A DNA stretch of 64,000 nucleotides from Anticarsia gemmatalis (Eukaryota; Arthropoda; Insecta; Lepidoptera; Erebidae): NCBI RefSeq assembly GCF_050436995.1, contig NC_134765.1, forward strand, positions 5,793,501 through 5,857,500, given 5' to 3'. Shown piece by piece: positions 60,432 to 64,000 of this stretch. How positions within the stretch are numbered: the stretch's first letter is position 1; every line of letters starts with the position of its first letter. The notes under the pieces are model-generated. The model was not told where the DNA came from and did not search any database. It saw only the letters and a list, made by a program, of their open reading frames with translations. Made by a program: the position numbers and the translations under genes.

Positions 60432-63400
60432 ACTTACTACACGTACGCAAAATTTCGTCTAACTGATTTTTGGACAACTATGTATTTTTCTTGATTATAA
60501 TCGAACCGTAACACAAATCAAAACACTATCCTGTTATAATCCAAATTAGCAATGATATTTACGGAAATGTATTTTAGAATCAACATTTGCCAGGAGGTAA
60601 CATGTAGCCAATTTCGCGGGAAAAATGGTGTTGCCCTCCGGGAACCAATTGGTATCTAACAAGCAACCCCCGGGACTAAGCTGTTAAGCCTTGATTTAAT
60701 GCTGACCCAAGGATTTGGATAATTTGTACACATTTTTAGTTTATACCCCCATAGTTTAATCTAAACATACAGAGGGTTTTGTGTAATTTGTTGATCTTTA
60801 CAACAATTGGTGGCCATTGTAATGTCTGGTTTGCGGGCTTACCTTTGAGAAATACGATTACACGCTATAATTATGGTTTATCTAGATTTTATCCACGACT
60901 TAGTACGTTTATTTACTAACGTTTTCTAGGAAAGAAGATTAAAAGTTTGAGGGTATCATATCTCGTGAATTCTGCGGTTGAAATTATAGTAAACTAGAAA
61001 GTGATTGATATACGGCAACAAGTTAAAATACGTTTGATGAAATGATCACTAGATCGACAATGAATCTAAACTACATTTTTAATAATTTTGACAATTTATC
61101 CTTTATAACAAGCTGTAGGGATATGAATGAAACAAATTAAATTTTAAGAGATCGTAGCAAATGACGTCCGTAGCCCCGTAGGACAAATATGTCTATATTT
61201 TCAATTCCAACATTTAACATTTTCCCTTTTTTTAAATTAAAATTCACTTCCAAATAACTATTGATATTTGTAGTGCAATCCCAATATCTCCAATTCAAAC
61301 TGAACTAGAAATCGAATGTTACTTTAACAGCAATAGCCATACAAAAAGGCCATTGAAATCTTTTCAATCAGCGTTATTCCCGTGTAGGTGTGTAGACGAA
61401 CCTTATTGAAGGAGAACAAACAGTGTATGCTGTGCACTACCAATTAATGTGAGGTTTACTCTGCCTCTCCGGTAACCATTAATTGCTTTTGTAACATTAT
61501 GTACATATACTAGGTGAAGTATGCCGCCGATGTTAGATGCTTTACAACATATTTTTTACTTACTATATTGCTTTACTTACAAGCAATATTGTAAATTTAA
61601 ATTGCGCAAGCCAGTATTTTCCACCACACTTCTTACCAAAAATTATGTTTGTGAACAGTCAATGATATCAATAGAGTTTTTTTTTTATACTTGTGCCTCC
61701 CTATTGACTTGTTAAGCAAAGCTCTTTCCTCTTTTTCATAGTTAGTGCTTTACATTTCTTTACGAGGCTCAAAAATGTGTATGTGTAAAGTTATTTTTCT
61801 GTAAATATTAGTTTAATAGTAGTCAAAAAGCCGAATGTAAAACGTTTAAAAATACGTGTTCCAACGCTATAATATCCGTACACCGTATCGTTACTGTATC
61901 CGCTTTCCAAATACGCAGTAAACAGTTATGTAACTGCAGGAATGTCATTGTCAAGGTCCGACCCTGAAAGGATTGGCCTTAAAGGAAACACATAAAAAGA
62001 AACCCTTTCGCCCTCGTGCTTCCAAACAACAATGACTTTAGGCATTATACTTCTAATTGAAGGCACATAGGCACTGATTTTATTATTCTACCAAACATAC
62101 TGGACCTTATGTACTAAGCCTCATTTATAACCATTACTCGTTTCATTTATTCTCTAAATGGTGTTGATTTTAAAACGTATTGTCTGAATTTATTTTTGTA
62201 TTTACTGAGTGGGATGATTAAAAATGCCAACTGTTGTAGAGTAATGAAAATAAATAACTTTGCGCGGCGACTAGAATCTGTCGGGGAAGGTCATTCGTTT
62301 CTGTTCAAGGATGTTTGGAAAGACTTACATTCTTTAATATAAAGTAAAGTAAAATATTCAATAAAAATATATGTGAAATAAAATAGGAGTCGAAACACTT
62401 TCTCAATTATAATATATCAAACATCTGTGTTTTGTATAAAATTCTAAGGTACTCAGATGTCTGGAACTAAAAATAATCTATTTATTTGTAACCAAATAGT
62501 CACAAAGAATTCATCAAAATGCATTAGGTACTGTAATTCACTTGATTTGTATATGTCTTCCAAAAACTAGTGTAGAAAGGTCGTCAAAAAGAAACACGAT
62601 CTGTACAGGGACTCAAAAAATAACTTTTATTACCTCATTTATGCACAGCGCTTTGGAAATTCCGCCATTCCGTGACTTTTAATACAGCAGGAAGGGCTGT
62701 AGCCAAGTTTTTATTCACACTGTTTAATTTATAAAACAGTAAATACCCCGTAAACCTCTAAATCCTTTTCTAAGTACCAAACTGAGATAAATCTTGGTAC
62801 TTGGTACTTTTGAGAGAGACTACTTTATTACAAAATCAGCATGCGAATTGGAGGTTTCTCGGTATTATTAAAATTTTATTGCAAACCTCTTTAACATTTA
62901 TGTTGTTGTTATGTTGTTTAATTGTTCGTGGGCTGCATGCTAATGCTTTAACAAGAAGGCTTTTATTTTGCGAATTTGATTACCATACTTAATATCTACT
63001 GGACGCGTACAGTAAAAGAAATAATTGACTAATTTGAAATTTGTTGACCATATTTTTTTTTATTAAGACAACTCCCACGCTAGAATTGCTCTTGTGTCTT
63101 AACGGCCATATGAAATAACACCTATAATTTTAAAATGGCCGGTAAGCGTACTAAATCCTATAATCTAATTAATGAAACTCGTGAGAATGGTACAGATAAA
63201 TGAGGCGTTAATACTAACTCATAACTAAAATTGATTACGTGATAAACTGTTCAGCTAAAGTTGGAAATGTTAGTGGAATTTGTCGTCGAAGTGACATAGT
63301 TGCCGCGTGACAAGTTCCGTTTTCCACGGATTTTCCATTTCCTCTGCCAACGTTTTCAATAACTAGTATAATTTGTTTATTTATTTATGGTACAGATTAT

Positions 63401-63730
63401 TCCAGAATGACACTGTAGTACAAAAGTAGTAACAAAAACAATTAGCATAAAACTGTAGTGAACTAACACTAACACAATCCCTTTCAATTAGGTAGAATCT
63501 CAGTAATTTTACATTACATTAAACATGAACTGAAAAGTCTCTAAAAGTCTTGTGACAAGTGCAAAAATTTTTTAGACGACTCTTTTATGAAAATTTTAAA
63601 GAAAGTTTTCATTCATAGTCACGAGCTCCCGGACACATTCTTTCAAATGTGTAAGCCTTTTACGTTATGAGTAAAAACACACGTAGTAATATTCCAGGTG
63701 AATCTCCCTACAATTAACATTATCGCTTAC

Positions 63731-63770
63731 CTGCTACGAGCTACGTTCGTAGCAGTTGTGTAGCGTCGTA
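63731..63770. repeat. CTACG/CGTAG-rich hairpin
   Basis: CTGCTACGA (63731-63739) pairs with TCGTAGCAG (63747-63755) over a 7-nt loop, followed by further TAGCGTCGTAGC words. It is probably part of an interspersed repeat; the family is not named. Confidence 0.4.
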
Positions 63771-64000
63771 GCACCCGTAGAGCCGCAAGACGGTATCTAA
63801 TTAAGAACTAAGTGTTACTAAGGCAATCTCTACCGCTTTGAAATCCTCAGGTGGAAAACTACTTAGTAAAAGACTGCAGAGTCGTGCATAAGCTGCTGCC
63901 TCTCAAAATGATAGGTTGATTCTTTGAGGCTATGTCTAACGATTCTCTTAATGCTCGCAATGTCATTTGACTCAATTTGAATAAGTTTGTGAGATTTATT

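Larger units (their letters stand above)
59052..64000. other. Non-coding stretch to the window end
   Basis: No gene or intact element supported. Two hairpins are listed separately (60374-60431 and 63731-63755). Confidence 0.4.

Overview
This is AT-rich nuclear DNA from a moth or butterfly (Lepidoptera). The evidence is the short-period, TE-dense landscape: Helitrons that start TC-TATACTAATATTATAAA or TCC(A/T)ACTAATATT and end CTAG, the RTE-type 3' end with 'GTGGTGGACTCAAGGCCTAACC', tRNA-headed SINEs, and the 'TAATATCACGCC...GGGGTAGGCAGAG' repeat are all lepidopteran. The Helitron ending GCGAAGTTGCGCGGGTCAGCTAG suggests a noctuid-like moth, but that is only a guess. There is no bacterial, organellar or viral signature.

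Only one gene can be supported, and only its 3' end is present (+ strand, 23657 to about 26140). An 85-bp exon encodes helix 8 and the start of the cytoplasmic tail of a class A GPCR. The next exon (23894-23983) ends NSCEQTYI-stop, which I recognise as the C-terminus of the invertebrate D1-like dopamine receptor Dop1R2 (DopR2/DAMB/INDR). A second 3' exon at 24966 joins to the same donor in the same phase. It would replace the TYI tail, a class I PDZ-ligand-like end, with a different one. Its reading frame has two in-frame TGA codons but keeps strongly coding-like codon use to a TAA at 25341. Its 3' UTR has five TGTANATA (Pumilio-type) sites within 380 nt. No upstream exon of the receptor was recognised in 1-23656.

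Everything else is intergenic or intronic sequence with mobile-element copies. The best-defined are: an RTE-type insertion with 12-bp duplications (6905-7090); a hairpin element (5933-6076); a piggyBac-like MITE (29394-29532); a 786-bp element with 8-bp duplications and subterminal GGGGACGAATGGG motifs (34628-35413); a foldback element with apparently perfect 295-bp arms and 8-bp duplications (46681-47838); several Helitrons; and a nested set at 42754-45137, where a hAT-like element sits inside a Helitron and itself holds a second Helitron and a PIF/Harbinger element. A short inverted-repeat family with a TAGCGCGATT(C/T)TCTAC end is scattered through the window in about ten copies or fragments.

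The open reading frames outside the receptor exons are short, AT-rich and without recognisable domains, and I treat them as chance.
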